64,000 bases of DNA, from contig JABANN010000042.1 of NCBI GenBank assembly GCA_013115125.1, positions 1 through 64,000 on the forward strand, in the 5' to 3' direction. The position numbers and the translations under genes were made by a program. This DNA comes from Perkinsus olseni (taxonomy: Eukaryota > Perkinsozoa > Perkinsida). Below are positions 34,220-46,258 of this stretch, in pieces. Under the pieces are notes generated by a model. The model was not told the origin of the DNA, searched no databases, and saw only the letters and a program-made list of their open reading frames with translations. The first letter of the stretch is position 1. Each line of letters opens with the position of its first letter.

Positions 34220-35944
34220 ATGGCAACGGGCTTCGTCGCAGCACTACAGGATCCTGAGAAACGCAAAATTTGGTTGGCCGGGAATATGGTAATAACAAAG
34301 TCTCCTCTGTTTCTATCACCTTCGACGAGCTCAGGACAACATACGTTTCTGGGGCATCTTCGCTCTGGTGGGTTTGGTATTGTTCTACCTATCATCTGAC
34401 TGGGACTTCTCTATGCTGCTCACCATCAGCTCCATGATCAGCATGTTCTCCTTCCTCATGGTCGTTGTTAAGATCGGTAACACCTTCAGAAAGGGAGGCG
34501 TATCTTTAGTTCACGTCTAATGGTATCTTAGAGACCTCCAAGTCGGTCAGCGGAGTGTCATTGAAAATGTTCGAGTGCTATACTCTGGTTAGTGCATGCA
34601 GGTTGATGTCCATCATACCATTTGAAGGGTAGTACTGTTGTTGACCCCTGGATCTTCACCCAGCTTCGACCTTAGATACCTACCATACGACCGATCGGGT
34701 GATTGGCTGTATCAGCTCACTGAGGCTATCAGCCTGTGTTTGGCGGGCACTGTGGTGTAATATGCTCTCCCCCATCACCATCCATACCAACTCAAGGGCT
34801 CAGATACTTCTGCCGTGTCCGTTATAGAGCCACTTACGAGGCAGGAGCTGACACGTTCAAGCATGTTTACCTCATGATCATCGCATTGGTCTTGGCCGTC
34901 ATTTTCCATCCAAGTCTTAACGCATTCATGTAGGACCTCCTCCTCCCTTCACCCGCCCAGTGGTCCCTCTGTCAGGCCGGCCGACATAGCATGGACATAT
35001 GCCCTTTACTTGGAATCTGTCACTGTACTACCCCAGTTGTTTATGTTCCAAAAGCAAGGAAAGGTGAGTCAACGCCTCTTCTCTGTTTCGATCGTGATGG
35101 TGACTCTTTCTCAAGGTTGAGGCCTTCACAAGCCACTTCCTCGCTGGACAGGCTCTGAGCAGGGTAGTAATGTGGGATGTCCTCATTCTGTGACCGGTTG
35201 TTCGACTCAGGTTTGCTCTTTTATCTTCTGGTGGTCATCCTACAAGGAACTGAATGACCCTAAGTACCCCACAAAGGCTTATGTCGGGTAGTAAACTGTG
35301 CTGCTGGTTGTCATGTTGATCACGCTCCCCGTCTTTGGATGGCATTACGCTGGTTACATCTATTGCGGTTGGCCGGCTTCACCCATCGCCACCTAGTCTG
35401 GGCCCGGGGTGTCCTCTTCTCCTCGTCGGCTCCTTGGGTTCACGTTTTCCGGTTTCTTTACAAGTCGTCTCGAGTACAGAACAGTTTCCTCTACTGTAGG
35501 TACTGGGTGATGTTGATGCAATTGCTACAGCTGATCGTTATGGGCGACTTCATCTACCATTACATCAACTGGTAGGTATCTGCTGTTATCGTTCTCCCGT
35601 CTTCCACCCATCCTCTCTCTTCAGTCTTCGTAAGGGAGTACCGGTGACCTTCATTCTCAGCGACGCAGTATAATGGTGACTAGCTTCTCTCCCACTCATC
35701 ATGGTTTTTGTCCGCAAGTCTGAAGGGTGATACCGTCAACCACTACCATTGACGCAATACCATTACAGTGGCCATAGACGACAAGAAAAAGATCAGTGAA
35801 GTGGCAGCGAAGTGGTGGTCTTCGAAGCTTCTCTGCATACTAGCTGTAGGTATCGTATTTTCTATTGGATACTATGTCGAGTTCGGGTTAGTCGAGCAGT
35901 GGCGGCAGGCCCAGCCCTCTGGCTTCGATTCACTGATCTCTTGA
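34220..35944 (+). CDS. ERD2-like (KDEL receptor family) membrane protein
   Basis: ATG 34220 begins MATGFVAALQDPEKRKIWLAGN. Exons then give a chain of membrane segments: IRFWGIFALVGLVLFYL, FSMLLTISSMISMFSFLMVVV, YLMIIALVLAVIF and WTYALYLESVTVLPQLFMFQ, then FTSHFLAGQALSRV, FIFWWSSYKEL and WVMLMQLLQLIVMGDFIYHY. The motif YLESVTVLPQLFM followed by a charged QKQGKVEAFTSH closely matches ERD2, where this region carries ligand-binding residues. The tail from about 35780 to 35944 adds another membrane helix. The N-terminal part is longer and less like classic KDEL receptors, so this is probably the ERD2-like subgroup rather than the canonical receptor. Role: retrieval or sorting in the ER-Golgi, by family. 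One intron near 35290-35500 is about 200 nt. Confidence 0.75.
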
Positions 35945-36606
35945 GAGAGATGGAGGGCATTCCACACAGGATGAATGAGGATGATACTCAAAGCGTCAGG
36001 CATGTTCGGCTCCTGTGCTGCTGTCAGACGGCCGCTCTTGGCTGGGCTCTTCGTCTGCAGCAACACCTCTGTAGGTCCTCAGCTAGCAACATTAACAACG
36101 GCTGTTGTTCTTACCCGAACCAGGCGAGAATGAGGACCGTTGCAGTGGGAGAGCATGCGCGCCCTTGAGGTCTTGGCCACGTCGGTGACCTCCTGTGTGA
36201 CGCATCCAGGAGGCACCCTCGATGGCAAGGGGCCCAGGTTTGAAGGCAGAGTGTCTGGGCGACGGCGCCCACTTACCCCGTCTTGAGCACCCTTAGGCGG
36301 CCGTGGTCGGACGAGAATTGGTCTGAATGGGCTTAGCAGCTGGTGGATCAGAACTGTACGAGGGGGGCCGTCAACCATCAATCTCGCCCTCGGCTACATT
36401 AAGGTTCCCTCGGGAGCTCCAACAGCGCCTCGTGACGTGGGGAGAAAGCGCTCCCGGGAGTCCCGAATGGGGACAGGCCGGCGAGAAGCTAGCTACGCCG
36501 TACGCATGCGCAGGATCATGTCGCTAGCCCCTTGAAGGCTCCTACTAACAGTAGTCTAGGGTACACTCTAGACCAGCAATGTGACGTAGTATCAGTTGCC
36601 ATCGCT
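35945..36606. other. Spacer between the ERD2-like and CoA-transferase genes
   Basis: No gene or clear signal recognised; it should hold the 3' end of one gene and the promoter of the next. Confidence 0.4.
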
Positions 36607-38377
36607 ATGGCTGGTGTAATGAACATCCGTCCCCTGCAACAACGTCTCGCTCTCACCGCTACCCACCTCGGCCGACGGGCGTACAGCTCCACGCCGGCAT
36701 CCACGGCATCACTCCCTCTACGCGGAGTCAGAGTGGTGGACCTGAGTCGGATTCTGGCCGGGCCGTATTGCGGTATGATGCTGGCTGACTACGGCGCTGG
36801 TAAGGGGGTCGTCCGGGCCCTCTAAGAGGGCCCCTCTTCTGGATGTCTGCTCTATGACAGAGGTTATCAAGGTCGAGAGGCCTGGAGTGGGCGATGACGC
36901 TCGAGCATGGGGCCCTCCCTTCACGGAGAAAGGCCACGAGTCCGCGTATTTTCTGGCGCCAAACAGGTTAGTCAGGTATCCCGAGGCCTGGCATTGGATT
37001 ATGGCAGGAATAAGCGTAGCATTGGAGTGAACTTGAAGAGCCCTGAGGGGCAGCAGATCATCAAAGATCTGGTCAAGGTCAGCGACATACTTCTAGGTTA
37101 GATTGGCCTCGTCAGGAAACCCATCAGCCTCGTCAATTCTCAGAGAACTACGTACCTGGCACTCTGGCAAGATACGGTCTGGATTACGAGTCCTTACGAG
37201 AGCTCAACCCGGCCTTGGTGTACGGCAGTCTGACTGGCTATGGTGACACGGGACCATCGAAGGACAAGCTCGGTAGGTGACTGGTGGCTCCTATGAGCTA
37301 GACATCATCGTCGTAGGGTACGCGGTGATGATCGAGGGGCGTGGTGGCATGATGGCATGTACTGGGATTGGTGATCAACCTGTCAAAGTAGGGGTGGCAT
37401 GGACGGACATCCTCACAGGTCTTCATCTTCATGGTACGCGAGGGTCACCTCCCATCCTCCGCCATATACAGTCCTTTTGTCAGGTGGTGTGCTGGCTGCC
37501 CTGTACAACGCTAAGGTCACTGGCGAGGGTCGCCATGTAAAATGCAGTCTACTGGAGTCCCAAGTATCAGCGTTGGCCAATGTTGCCAGTGGTTACCTCA
37601 TCAGTGGCGAGGAGTGTGTCCGCAGGGGTACGCAGCACCCTAATATTGTGCCGTACGGAGTGAGTCCTGCCGCCCTCAGTGCCTAGCTATTTGCGTCTCT
37701 CTGAAGGCCTTCCCGACAGCAGACGGCCACATCGTGGTGGGGGCCTTGAACGACGCCCAGTGGAATAGCTTCTGCAACGTTATGGGCAGACCAGATCTCG
37801 AGATGGACGAAAAGTGAGGGGCCTTCGAGGGGTCCGATAGTCCGCAGCTAAAGGTGTCAGATTCAAGACCAACGAGGCACGATGCGCCAACCGAGAGGAG
37901 CTCAATGGTATCCTGAATGGCATTCTGAAGACGAAGCCGACCGACGAATGGATGGCCCTGCTCGACGCCCTTCCTCACAAGCAACGGTTGGCCAACGACA
38001 AGCTGAACAACATGGAGGGGGTGCGTTCGGCGCTCCCTCATCGTCATGCTGATGGGTGTGCTCATCAGGTTTTCTCGGACCCCCAAGTGCTGGCCAGAGG
38101 CATGAGGATGACTGTGGAGCACACCACGGCTGGTGTGTCACCACTCACGGTTACATCGTGTCAGGTGTTTTCGTTTGTATCAGGCCCGATCGAAGTCGTT
38201 GGCCCCGCAGTGAAGTTCGACCCAGCACCGCCAGAGACTGAGAGATCGCTGCCCCCACCAGCCCTCGGAGAACATACAGAATGGGTCTTGAGGAACTGCC
38301 TTGGATACTCAACCGAAAAGATAAACACTCTGGCCAAGGATCGGGTTATCCATATTATGACGAAGGATTCCTCGTAG
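36607..38377 (+). CDS. SUGCT: Family III CoA-transferase, SUGCT-like (mitochondrial)
   Basis: ATG 36607 gives [20 protein letters not shown] and an Arg/Ser-rich, acid-free leader, a likely mitochondrial signal. [22 protein letters not shown] is the family III start, followed over several short introns by [46 protein letters not shown] and [26 protein letters not shown] carries the catalytic Asp of the family. [20 protein letters not shown] and HPNIVPYG follow, then the C-terminal [12 protein letters not shown]. The human relative SUGCT moves CoA from succinyl-CoA or hydroxymethylglutaryl-CoA to glutarate. The exact substrate here cannot be told from sequence. A perfect 9-bp-arm palindrome lies in the first intron (36815-36833). 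The stop is at 38375-38377. Confidence 0.85.
36815..36833. repeat. Perfect palindrome, 9-bp arms, 1-nt centre, in an intron
   Basis: GGGCCCTCT, A, AGAGGGCCC inside the first intron of the CoA-transferase gene. Confidence 0.9.
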
Positions 38378-39181
38378 CTTGATACCGACTCATGTTCTAT
38401 TGTCCGAGTGCTTACCTTTCTGATCTTAATAGAATTCTTAGTAGATTACCTAAGACGAGAACCGCGAAGAGGCTCTGCGTCCGGCAGACTGAGCCTTCTG
38501 GCCTTCCAGTGGGGTCACACGGGCTGGGTGGTGACCACAGAGGTCTTGTATCCATCTCCTTTTTATGAGTCTCGCAAGGTTTGTTGATTATCATTAATTT
38601 TGTCTCTCGACTAGAACGAGGTGAGGAATCTTTTTTATCCCCATTGCAGGCTTCGAGTTGGCGAGGCCAGGGCGAATCTTAAGCCTTTCGACTCATCAAT
38701 CTCATCAGTGGTTCTGAACTTCAAAACGCTTGAAGCCCCACGGCTGTGGGTGTTCGGTTCCTCTGGTTGAAGGCCATCCTCTGATCTCTCGGAAAAATCT
38801 AGCAAAGAAGACTCTCCTCTACACCACGCCCCAACCTCATATACGCTGCTGACAGTTCTAAGATAACAGTGGCAGAGGGTTGCGTCACGCATGATGCACC
38901 CAGGTTCAATTCGCGGCACCGGCGTTTTCTGGGCACGATACAGGCGTTGATAGGCTACCACCTCTCCTGTATTTGAGAAGCGTAGCGCAGGAGAAACAGT
39001 CTTCAGAACACCTGGAACGAGATGTTAGTGATATTACTGTGTCGATCAAACCATCAGTTTACACGAGTCAGAGAGTGTGCTCGCGAGATTTTCGGAGTCG
39101 GCGAGCCGTGTAGTAGGGGTTGGCTATCTTGCATGAGATATTGGATAGGTATCTTTAAACCACCTAACCACCTAGTATCTC
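38378..39181. other. Spacer before the TLC gene array
   Basis: No supported gene. An upstream exon of the first TLC gene may lie here, because its paralogue at 40436 has one, but I could not identify it. Confidence 0.4.
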
Positions 39182-40243
39182 ATGGTTCAGCCAGTATTTG
39201 AAGATTCCACGGTAGCACTCTCATCGTGCTTCCTCTGTGGGGTTCTCTTCTTTGTCGAGTTGTATCGACTGAAAGGTGATGTTAACAAGGCCAGCCAATA
39301 CGTGGCGATGTTCCACCATGTCGTCTCTATGGTCTTGGCCGCTGGTGTCATCATCATCAACTGGGATTCCTTCTGGACCATGGCCAGTTTCGGGTAGTAG
39401 TGCTGGGCAGGCTCGCACTCACCTGTGCCTACAGCAGGTGCAGGTTGTCAAATAGTTTCTTTGAAGCATTGGGAATTATTCACCCTGGCCTGTTAGACCG
39501 GCTGTGGTCTTCGTTCTTCTAAGAGAGGCTTCCTCTTCCCCAGGCACAATACTGACTACCCCCTGGTCAATGTACTGCAGCACTTCAATATTGGCTACTT
39601 CACCTATGACTTGGCCCATGTAGTTACTTGGGACCGGAAGTTCCTAGGGCATCACATAGTGGCCATTGCTGGTAATACTGCTATTACACATACCACACCT
39701 TTCCGAACTCCTCATCACTCTTCCTCAGGTTTCCTACTATCTGATGTTGCCAATGTATTCGGCCTGGCCAATGCGATGAATACTTTTATAACGGAACTGG
39801 GCTCTATCATGTATAACTATTACAATACTCGTCGCTCCACTATGACTTATACGATCTTCGTCGTGGCCTACTCAATTTCAAGATTGTTTTTCCTGTTCTG
39901 GAGCACTTGTATCCTCTGGCAAGTAGCCCACCCACCAGCAGGCTCAGAGTATCCAGCTTGGGCTCCTTACGCGATGGTCATACTGCAATCATCGCTCTTC
40001 GTTATCAACTTCAAGTTCTTATTAACGCACGTAAGGAAGCTGTACAGGATCCTAACGGGCCAGAAAGCAGCTCCGAGGCCTCTGAAGGAAACGGCCAAGA
40101 TTGGCGAGGAAGTACAGCCTCGAAGGGAAGTGGAGGAGGAGAGCCTCTCCGTGAGTGATGATGATTATCCGGCCATACCAAAGCGTATTTTGAGGAGTCG
40201 TACTCACGGTGTAACTCTCGCGGAGACACCAATAGCAGCTTAA
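39182..40243 (+). CDS. TLC-domain membrane protein 1
   Basis: ATG 39182, or an acceptor just after it if an unseen first exon exists. Membrane segments are VALSSCFLCGVLFFVELY and HHVVSMVLAAGVIIINW, then after a short intron VLQHFNIGYFTYDLAHVV. TWDRKFLGHHIVAIAG holds the paired His typical of the TRAM-LAG1-CLN8 (TLC) domain. A further exon follows with FITELGSIMYNYYNTR and two more membrane spans. The charged C-terminal tail (RREVEEESLSVSDDDYP) is probably cytosolic. TLC proteins include ceramide synthases and lipid-sensing or lipid-transport proteins; this size and lack of the extended LAG1 motif point to a TLCD-like member. First of four tandem paralogues, all on the + strand. Confidence 0.75.
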
Positions 40244-40435
40244 TTTCGCCTTTGGTGGCTAAAATAGGAGCGCTAAAATACATACCATAAATCTACCAAC
40301 TTCTTCATTTGTTGACGAGCTCTGGACTGCACTCGCGGTAGTTGGAGCGTCGATTTTGTTTCTCGAGCCAGGCGTTGGCCCTTGAACCAATGCCAACCTA
40401 ACATACTCAGTGGGTAGTACTGTGATCCAGATCAG

Positions 40436-42082
40436 ATGTACTTGCCACAGTTCTCAGGCTTCAAGTCATTTACGCTCGAGTGGCATCCTGAACTGTTTCT
40501 TCTCATCTTTAAAGTGTTGTTATGTTACCTCTCAAGTCTGCCATACTCATCCTCTCGAGGCCCTGCTCTCGATGTCTCAGTCTTCGTTTTATCATCTCTC
40601 CTGGTTCTCTCCGGGGAACGCATCCCTCGACGGCAAGAAACCTCCCACCGAGCCAGCCAGGATGTTCACTGATGACCCTACTGGAGTCGTGACTTCCTTC
40701 TTTTTATGTGGATCGGTCTTCATGTTTTATCTCTACCAGAATGGGTCGGTGCGTAAGTCCTGTGACCTAGCCTCTATGTTCCACCATGTAACGGCTATGG
40801 TCATAGCCCTCGGAGTTATCATCACCAACTGGAACGAGTTGGTCACAACCAACGCTTCCTATGCGTAATAGGGGGGCCACTGGCGTCGGTCCTTGCATAG
40901 CCATGGATTCTCTCGACTGCTACAGTAGCTTCCCGTCTGTCTATGGTGATGATGGTGTTAGGTATAATTCGGACCACAAGTTAGTGAATACGTTGCAATA
41001 CTTCAACATTGGGTATTTCTTATACGACTCGATACATGTTCTCTCATGGGACAGGAAGTTCATCCCACATCATGCTGTGGCCATTGCTGGTAATAATAGG
41101 GCTGGGGGCGTGATGGGTTGAACTTGACTGCGTAATGTGACCCAATTAGTAGTCGTAACGACAGTTATTTGGACTTGCCGCTCGCCGAGCATCGCCAGAT
41201 TGCGTTGGTGGTCGCATTACTCCCTCGTGCTAGTCTTATTGAAAGCTATACGTTATCGCGCTGGCATCGAAGTCACTCACCCTTCCTCATCATCACAGCA
41301 CTTGGGTTGACCGAAAGTGGTGAAGCCAAGTCTAGTGATCGTGGCGGAGGCGTCTAACCACAGTCTTTTATCACGGGGGAAAACTGAGGCCACCATGTCA
41401 CACGCGAGAATGAGGCCACTAGTGACATGATGGTCTCACTTAAAATGAGTCACTCTTGCGGGTATGCTGCCTCCTACGAGCACACCTGGGATTTTCCGAT
41501 AATTCATTTGTAGGCCGCGACCTCTCTTAGCTGTGTAGGGATGCAAAGAGGCTCTCGACGGGATCTATTATCATTGTCATCATTAAAAAATCGTCCTGTT
41601 TCTCCTCAGGTTTCGGTTTATCCGATATCTCCAACGTCTTTGGCCTGGCCAATGCTGTGAACACTTTCATCACCGAGATGGGCTCTGTCATGTACAACTA
41701 CTACAACTCCCATAAGTCTACCCAAACTTACATAATCTTCGTAGCGGCTTACTCGGTCTCTCGTCTTATATTTCTGGCATACAGCGTCTTAGTATTTTAC
41801 CAAGCCCTCACCCCTCCGCCGGCCGCAGTATACCCCTGGTGGGCCCCTATTGTGATGATATCACTGCAGTTGATGCTCTTCGTAGTGAATATCAAGTTCC
41901 TTCTCGTCCACTGGCGCAAGCTCAGAAAGATCTTACGGAAGGAGCGGGAGTCGGGTAGTGAAGTTGAGAAGGAAACGACGACTGATGATGAGATACTCCA
42001 AGACGATGAGAAGGCCGTGGGTGCTGCAAGGGCGAGGAACGTACCAGTGATAGGAAGAAACCCGTCGCAGTGGCCTGCGTGA
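40436..42082 (+). CDS. TLC-domain membrane protein 2
   Basis: ATG 40436 gives a first exon with a membrane span (HPELFLLIFKVLLCYLSSLP). A 52-nt intron joins it in phase to PARMFTDDPTG and FFLCGSVFMFYLYQ. MFHHVTAMVIALGVIITNW and SWDRKFIPHHAVAIAG carry the TLC His pairs. A long intron (about 41090-41610) precedes GFGLSDISNVFGLAN, FITEMGSVMYNYYN and the last two spans. The tail (KETTTDDEILQDDEK) is acidic. It is the closest paralogue of TLC protein 1, with the same exon order. The long intron holds an imperfect inverted repeat (about 41390-41440) starting GAGGCCACCATGTCAC. Probable ER lipid-related role by family. Confidence 0.75.
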
Positions 42083-42263
42083 ATGACCAGTATTAGAAGT
42101 CCTTGAAAGCGTATCATTAATTTCCGACCAATTCCTGTTCATGTAGCGTTGGAGTGTTGTCACCAAAGTGGGCTGGCTTCTGACTGTGAGTAAAATGGAT
42201 GATAGTTGAGAGGGAGGATGACGGTGACCATCTGCACGAGTCTTCCTATCCGATCGGCTGCCA

Positions 42264-43236
42264 GTGAGGAGTGGATCTTCGCGGCCTTTTTCTCTTCCAT
42301 ATCTCTGTCTGCCCGAGGAAGCTGTCTACGTAATAGCGTCCTTCGGGATGTATGTAGTCATCCACCAGTGGGCCTGTCGCGGTGACAGGGATGACCTCAA
42401 GAAGGCGTACGATGTGGCATGCCTGGTCAACGCATTAGTGGCCGTGGGGTATAGTCTCGGTCGTCCTCCATGCCGACGTACTCTTCACTGGGGTCTTCAA
42501 GTGAGTACCTTCACCAGGACTTGACCACCGATCCCTCTCCTCTGGCGTTCAGTTCTAACAAGTCACAGCCATTGGTGGTCTTCCTGCTCACTCACAGTCT
42601 TGGTCATCTCCTCTACGACTTCTACCATGGATTAACATGAAGGCCTGTGGTCCTTCCTCACCATCTTGTGTCCATCTTGGGTAGTACATGTAGCCCCGCT
42701 CACTGCCATCAAATAGTCGGGCTCTAGCGACTAGTGTACTGTGCGGGCGCACTGACTCCGTACTCACGAACGGCTGTGACGGGGAGTACGGTTACGGAAC
42801 CCTACCCGTACTGCCGCCCACCTCTACTACCAGCAGCCTACTCCCTTTAGGTATCCTCGCCTCCCTCCGTTACGCTAGGGGAGGCCTGGTAATAGTCGTG
42901 GATGGCATCATCACCGAGCTCGGATACCTTTTCTTACTAATCTACTATCACTGCCATTCAACAAGTGTCTACGGTATGGTTCTGCTCTTCTACGGTGCCC
43001 TTCGCCTTCTACTCGTGGCCTGGAGCTCATCAGTCCTCACTCAGTGTCTAGGCGACAGCGCGATCTCTCCATCCCTCCAGATCATAACGGTGCTCGCTCA
43101 GTGCGGCATCGTTATCGTAGCTTTCCACTTCTTCTATCGACACTGCGTCAACTTCATGCGCCTAGCAAGGGGGAAGTCCCATCCTCTAACCTCGACAGTG
43201 CAGCCCTCGGCATCAGTGGTGAAGTTGGAATCTTGA
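42264..43236 (+). pseudogene. TLC-domain gene 3, probably inactive
   Basis: Family blocks are present: VYVIASFGMYVVIHQW, CLVNALVAVG, PLVVFLLTHSLGHLLYDFYH, LPHHLVSILG, and a last exon with GIITELGYLFLLIYYH and two further spans ending VVKLES. Two lesions stand out. The frame shifts at a GGGG run near 42450, between ALVAVG and IVSVVLHADVL. A TGA at 42638-42640 replaces the Trp codon of the T-W-D/Y-R motif conserved in genes 1, 2 and 4. The first TLC His pair is also missing. An unusual splice pattern could rescue the first lesion but not the TGA. The start is uncertain and may lie some 40 bp upstream. Confidence 0.55.
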
Positions 43237-43650
43237 GGTCAAGTCACAGACCATCTCGTCTCCGAAGACGCAGATCATTCTAATCCTTTTCATCATCACA
43301 TGTTATGTCTCTTTCAACTCTCCCGTATGCCGTTGAATTGGAGTTCATCCATTTTCCTCTGCTGTCGGCGTATCTTTGCAACCGGTGGACGAAATTGTTA
43401 TGGCGGCGACCCTGTCGGATCCTCGGGGTGTACTGCCCGCATGCCAGGTCATAGGGATACTCCTATAACGTCCTCCTTCGATATTGTGAATGATCGAAGA
43501 TTCCTGGCAGTCTCTTCAGTCCTCCACTCGGATTTGCAGCAGCTTTGTTACCAAGTGAACAACAGCCTTCCGCGTATCGACTACAGCCAGTCAGAGTCCT
43601 AAAGAGACTTCCTTCTCTGGCGTGAAGCGTAAGCGATAAGTTCTTTCTCC

Positions 43651-44996
43651 ATGAGATGGCTCTCGAATGAAGCGGTTTCGTGGTCGATACCTCCCCCTCG
43701 TTCGTGTTGCTCTCCTTCTTCCCTCTCCATGTTACTCCTCTGCGACCCCGCAGCGGCCATTCTCTCCTACTCCACCTACTGGGCGGTATACGGTGCCCTT
43801 TCGAGGCATCGTCGTGGTAGGGAAAGGGAGAAGAGCCTCTGCGTCACCCAATTGGTCTACAGCATACAAACCATCATAGTCGGATGCAAATGCATCTTTG
43901 AGGGTTGGGACGAACTGTGGACGAACGCAGCCTTTGGGTGAGTCTGCCTCGAGGTCGACTCTTGCTCAACACGGATGAATAGATACAACCCAGAGCTGTC
44001 GTTAGTTGAGGTCCACCTCAACCTGAGTATCGGCTTCGTACTCTACAACCTGCACCATAGCTTGACTTGGTACAGGAAGGGATTACTTCATGATCTCATA
44101 CTACTCTTTAGTAAGCTATTCGAGGCATGCGTATCTTATACTAAATAGTAGTGGTGAGTTCTGCTTGACGACAGCACGGGCAATGAGAAAAGCATGGCGT
44201 CACGTTGCAAGTCGCGTCACGTGGAGAGGGCAGGGTGGTTAAGGGGCGAGGAGCGTACGGAGGCTTGTCTCCTCGTCTGTGTTGTGAGGAATACACTGCC
44301 GTGATTAGCGTAACTGTTGGTATGAGCGTAGGAGTTCGCGTCGTGTTAACTTTGAATATAGCCGGGCCATGATTAATCATCTTCTACCAGCTGCATCGGA
44401 TGGTGCAGAGAGGCGTACGTGATGTCTTCAAAGGAATCCTACGTTGGAGCTAGCACTCTGCAAACACTGCCGCTTCCTTGCAACCAACAGCTTCAGGTTT
44501 GGTCCTGTCCGACATGCTAGAGTACTACGGCCTCGCCATGGTCGTCAGTAGCGTCATAGCATCTCTCGGCTCCGCAGCATACCTCCTCTACATCCGAAAG
44601 GACACCACTCGTGGCCATCTTGAGTTCATCATCTGCTTCGGCTTCTCGCGACTGCTCCTGCTGTTCTGGACTCTCTTCGTCGTCTATAAGGCCTTCGACC
44701 CACCCAGGACCCAATGGAGGGTCATCGGGGTCTGGTCCCCGCCCTGCGTCGTGGCTATGCAGCTACTCGTCTTCTGGGCGGAGATCGACAGTTGGGGCTC
44801 TCAGTGCAGAAAGTTCCGTCGAGAGCAGTGGCGAAGGTACCGAACTTCCATGCGGAATATGCGTAAAAAGATGGAGGAAGAGGCCCCACTGAAGACGCCA
44901 TTTTTTGTGACGATCAAGGCACGGGAGAAATGGGGACTTGCGGGCCTTGCAAGCTCGTCGCCGCGTCGAGTGGGCAGAGTTAAGTTCGAATCTTGA
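43651..44996 (+). CDS. TLC-domain membrane protein 4 (diverged)
   Basis: A membrane segment AAAILSYSTYWAVYGALS is followed by a charged loop and LVYSIQTIIVGCKCIFEGWDEL. After a 45-nt intron comes NPELSLVEVHLNLSIGFVLYNL, then HHSLTWYRKGLL. A long intron (about 44110-44480) leads to GLVLSDMLEYYGLAMVV and two more spans, then a strongly basic tail (KFRREQWRRYRTSMRNMRKK) ending at 44996. The TWYR motif and exon order match genes 1 and 2, but the second His pair reads LLHDLILL, so activity may differ. An upstream exon starting at ATG 43305 (MSLSTLPYAVELEF) may belong to it, like the first exon of gene 2. If so the gene starts there. Confidence 0.65.
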
Positions 44997-45166
44997 TGGC
45001 ACTGAGGCCGTGTAATGAAGCTGAGAGCATAAAGTACGCATGTATATTCTCATGGATCTTGGATTGTTCGCCGCCCCTGGGCATCCTGCGTTGGAGTGGG
45101 GTAGGGAGGGGGCCCGAATAAGGCAACCATCGGGGTTCACTAGTTGGCCTAGGCTCCTTCCTCCCA

Positions 45167-46109
45167 ATGCCACCCAGACGATCAACTGCTGCCAAGGCTA
45201 AGGCAAAGGCCAAGGCAGCACCACCGCCGTCTCCACCGCCACCTCCGACCTACAAACTGCGGTACTGTGACAAGGAGAGCATCTCCCCCAACTTACACTG
45301 TTCCGTCTGCTGTGAGGTACCCTCTACAACACCGTCCGCCGCTCTTTGCTTCCATGCGTCATCAGGTATTCACAGATCCGATATGTGCCTGGCCCTGCGG
45401 TCACACTTTCTGTCGGGAATGCCTCTACCAATGGTTAGGCCTCAGGAACACCACTTGCCCTGAATGGTAGGGCGTATCTTAAGTTGAAGCTGGCTTTACA
45501 CGCTCTCTCAGTCGAACGACCATCACCCAAGCGAATTGCCACAACGACTTGATGGCCCGGAAGTTCCTCGACGAACAGGATGTGTAGGTCGACCCTAGTC
45601 ACGCACAAGTAAAAAGATTCGTCGCAGATACTGTCCCTTCCGAGGCTGCCAGTGGGACGGGAAGCACGGCGACCTGGAGGCCCACATGGGAGACTGCGAC
45701 TGCGACCCTAGCAAGGTGCCTGACTTCCTCAAGTAAGCGCTTCGTCAATCGCGAAGGGTACGGACTGTGTTCCAGTTCATCGTCTATGGATGATACAGAC
45801 GAAGCATCGGAGGAACAGATGAAGGGAGGGGCCCTCAGGGTGAGAAAGTCATGGTCCTCGGCCTCTGGACGCTACCCTCGTCAGATGGAATTACTGAGGC
45901 AGAACAACTCCAGCCTGTTGAAGGCAGCCCAGCAGGGGTTTTTCACCCGCTCCGCTCCGCCGACGGAGGAGATACTCGATGATGACGAAGATGATGATGG
46001 TGAGTTGGACGGCGTCCTTCGGTGCCTCGATACCCGTACCCCCACTGCAGCAGTGCCTGCCAAGCGGCCGAGGAGGGACAGTGAGGTCATCGCCATACCG
46101 GACTCGTGA
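45167..46109 (+). CDS. RING / TRAF-type zinc-finger protein, probable E3 ubiquitin ligase
   Basis: ATG 45167 starts a Lys/Ala- and Pro-rich leader. A C3HC4 RING finger follows across a 54-nt intron: LHCSVCC, then VFTDPICAWPCGHTFCRECL, then TTCPEC. A further exon gives RTTITQANCHNDLMARKFL and a second zinc finger, YCPFRGCQWDGKHGDLEAHM followed by DC, which is of TRAF type. The last exon has a disordered Ser-rich segment, an acidic run (EEILDDDEDDDGE) and a nuclear-type basic patch PAKRPRR before the stop at 46107. RING plus TRAF-type finger predicts a ubiquitin ligase. There is no MATH domain, so it is not a classic TRAF. The substrate is unknown; the basic patch suggests possible nuclear entry. 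Confidence 0.8.
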
Positions 46110-46258
46110 GCGGCCGCAGATGGCGGTTGTAAGCCAATTACGTAACTATATTACCATTACGCATAGACTCCCCTCCTTCACCTTTCGAACGCACTAGTGT
46201 TAGTCAATGCTCGGGAAGGCCATACAGACACGAAGAGAGCATTCATTCAGTTGGTTCA

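Noticed and set aside
34074-34260. Minus-strand frame ending LSGWTADEVLRGK between SPT16 and the ERD2-like gene
   Set aside because: It looks protein-like, but no upstream exon fits without running into the first exon of the ERD2-like gene on the other strand.
44141-44400. Possible separate gene inside the long intron of TLC gene 4
   Set aside because: The frames are short and unlike any TLC exon, while flanking exons join cleanly across the region.
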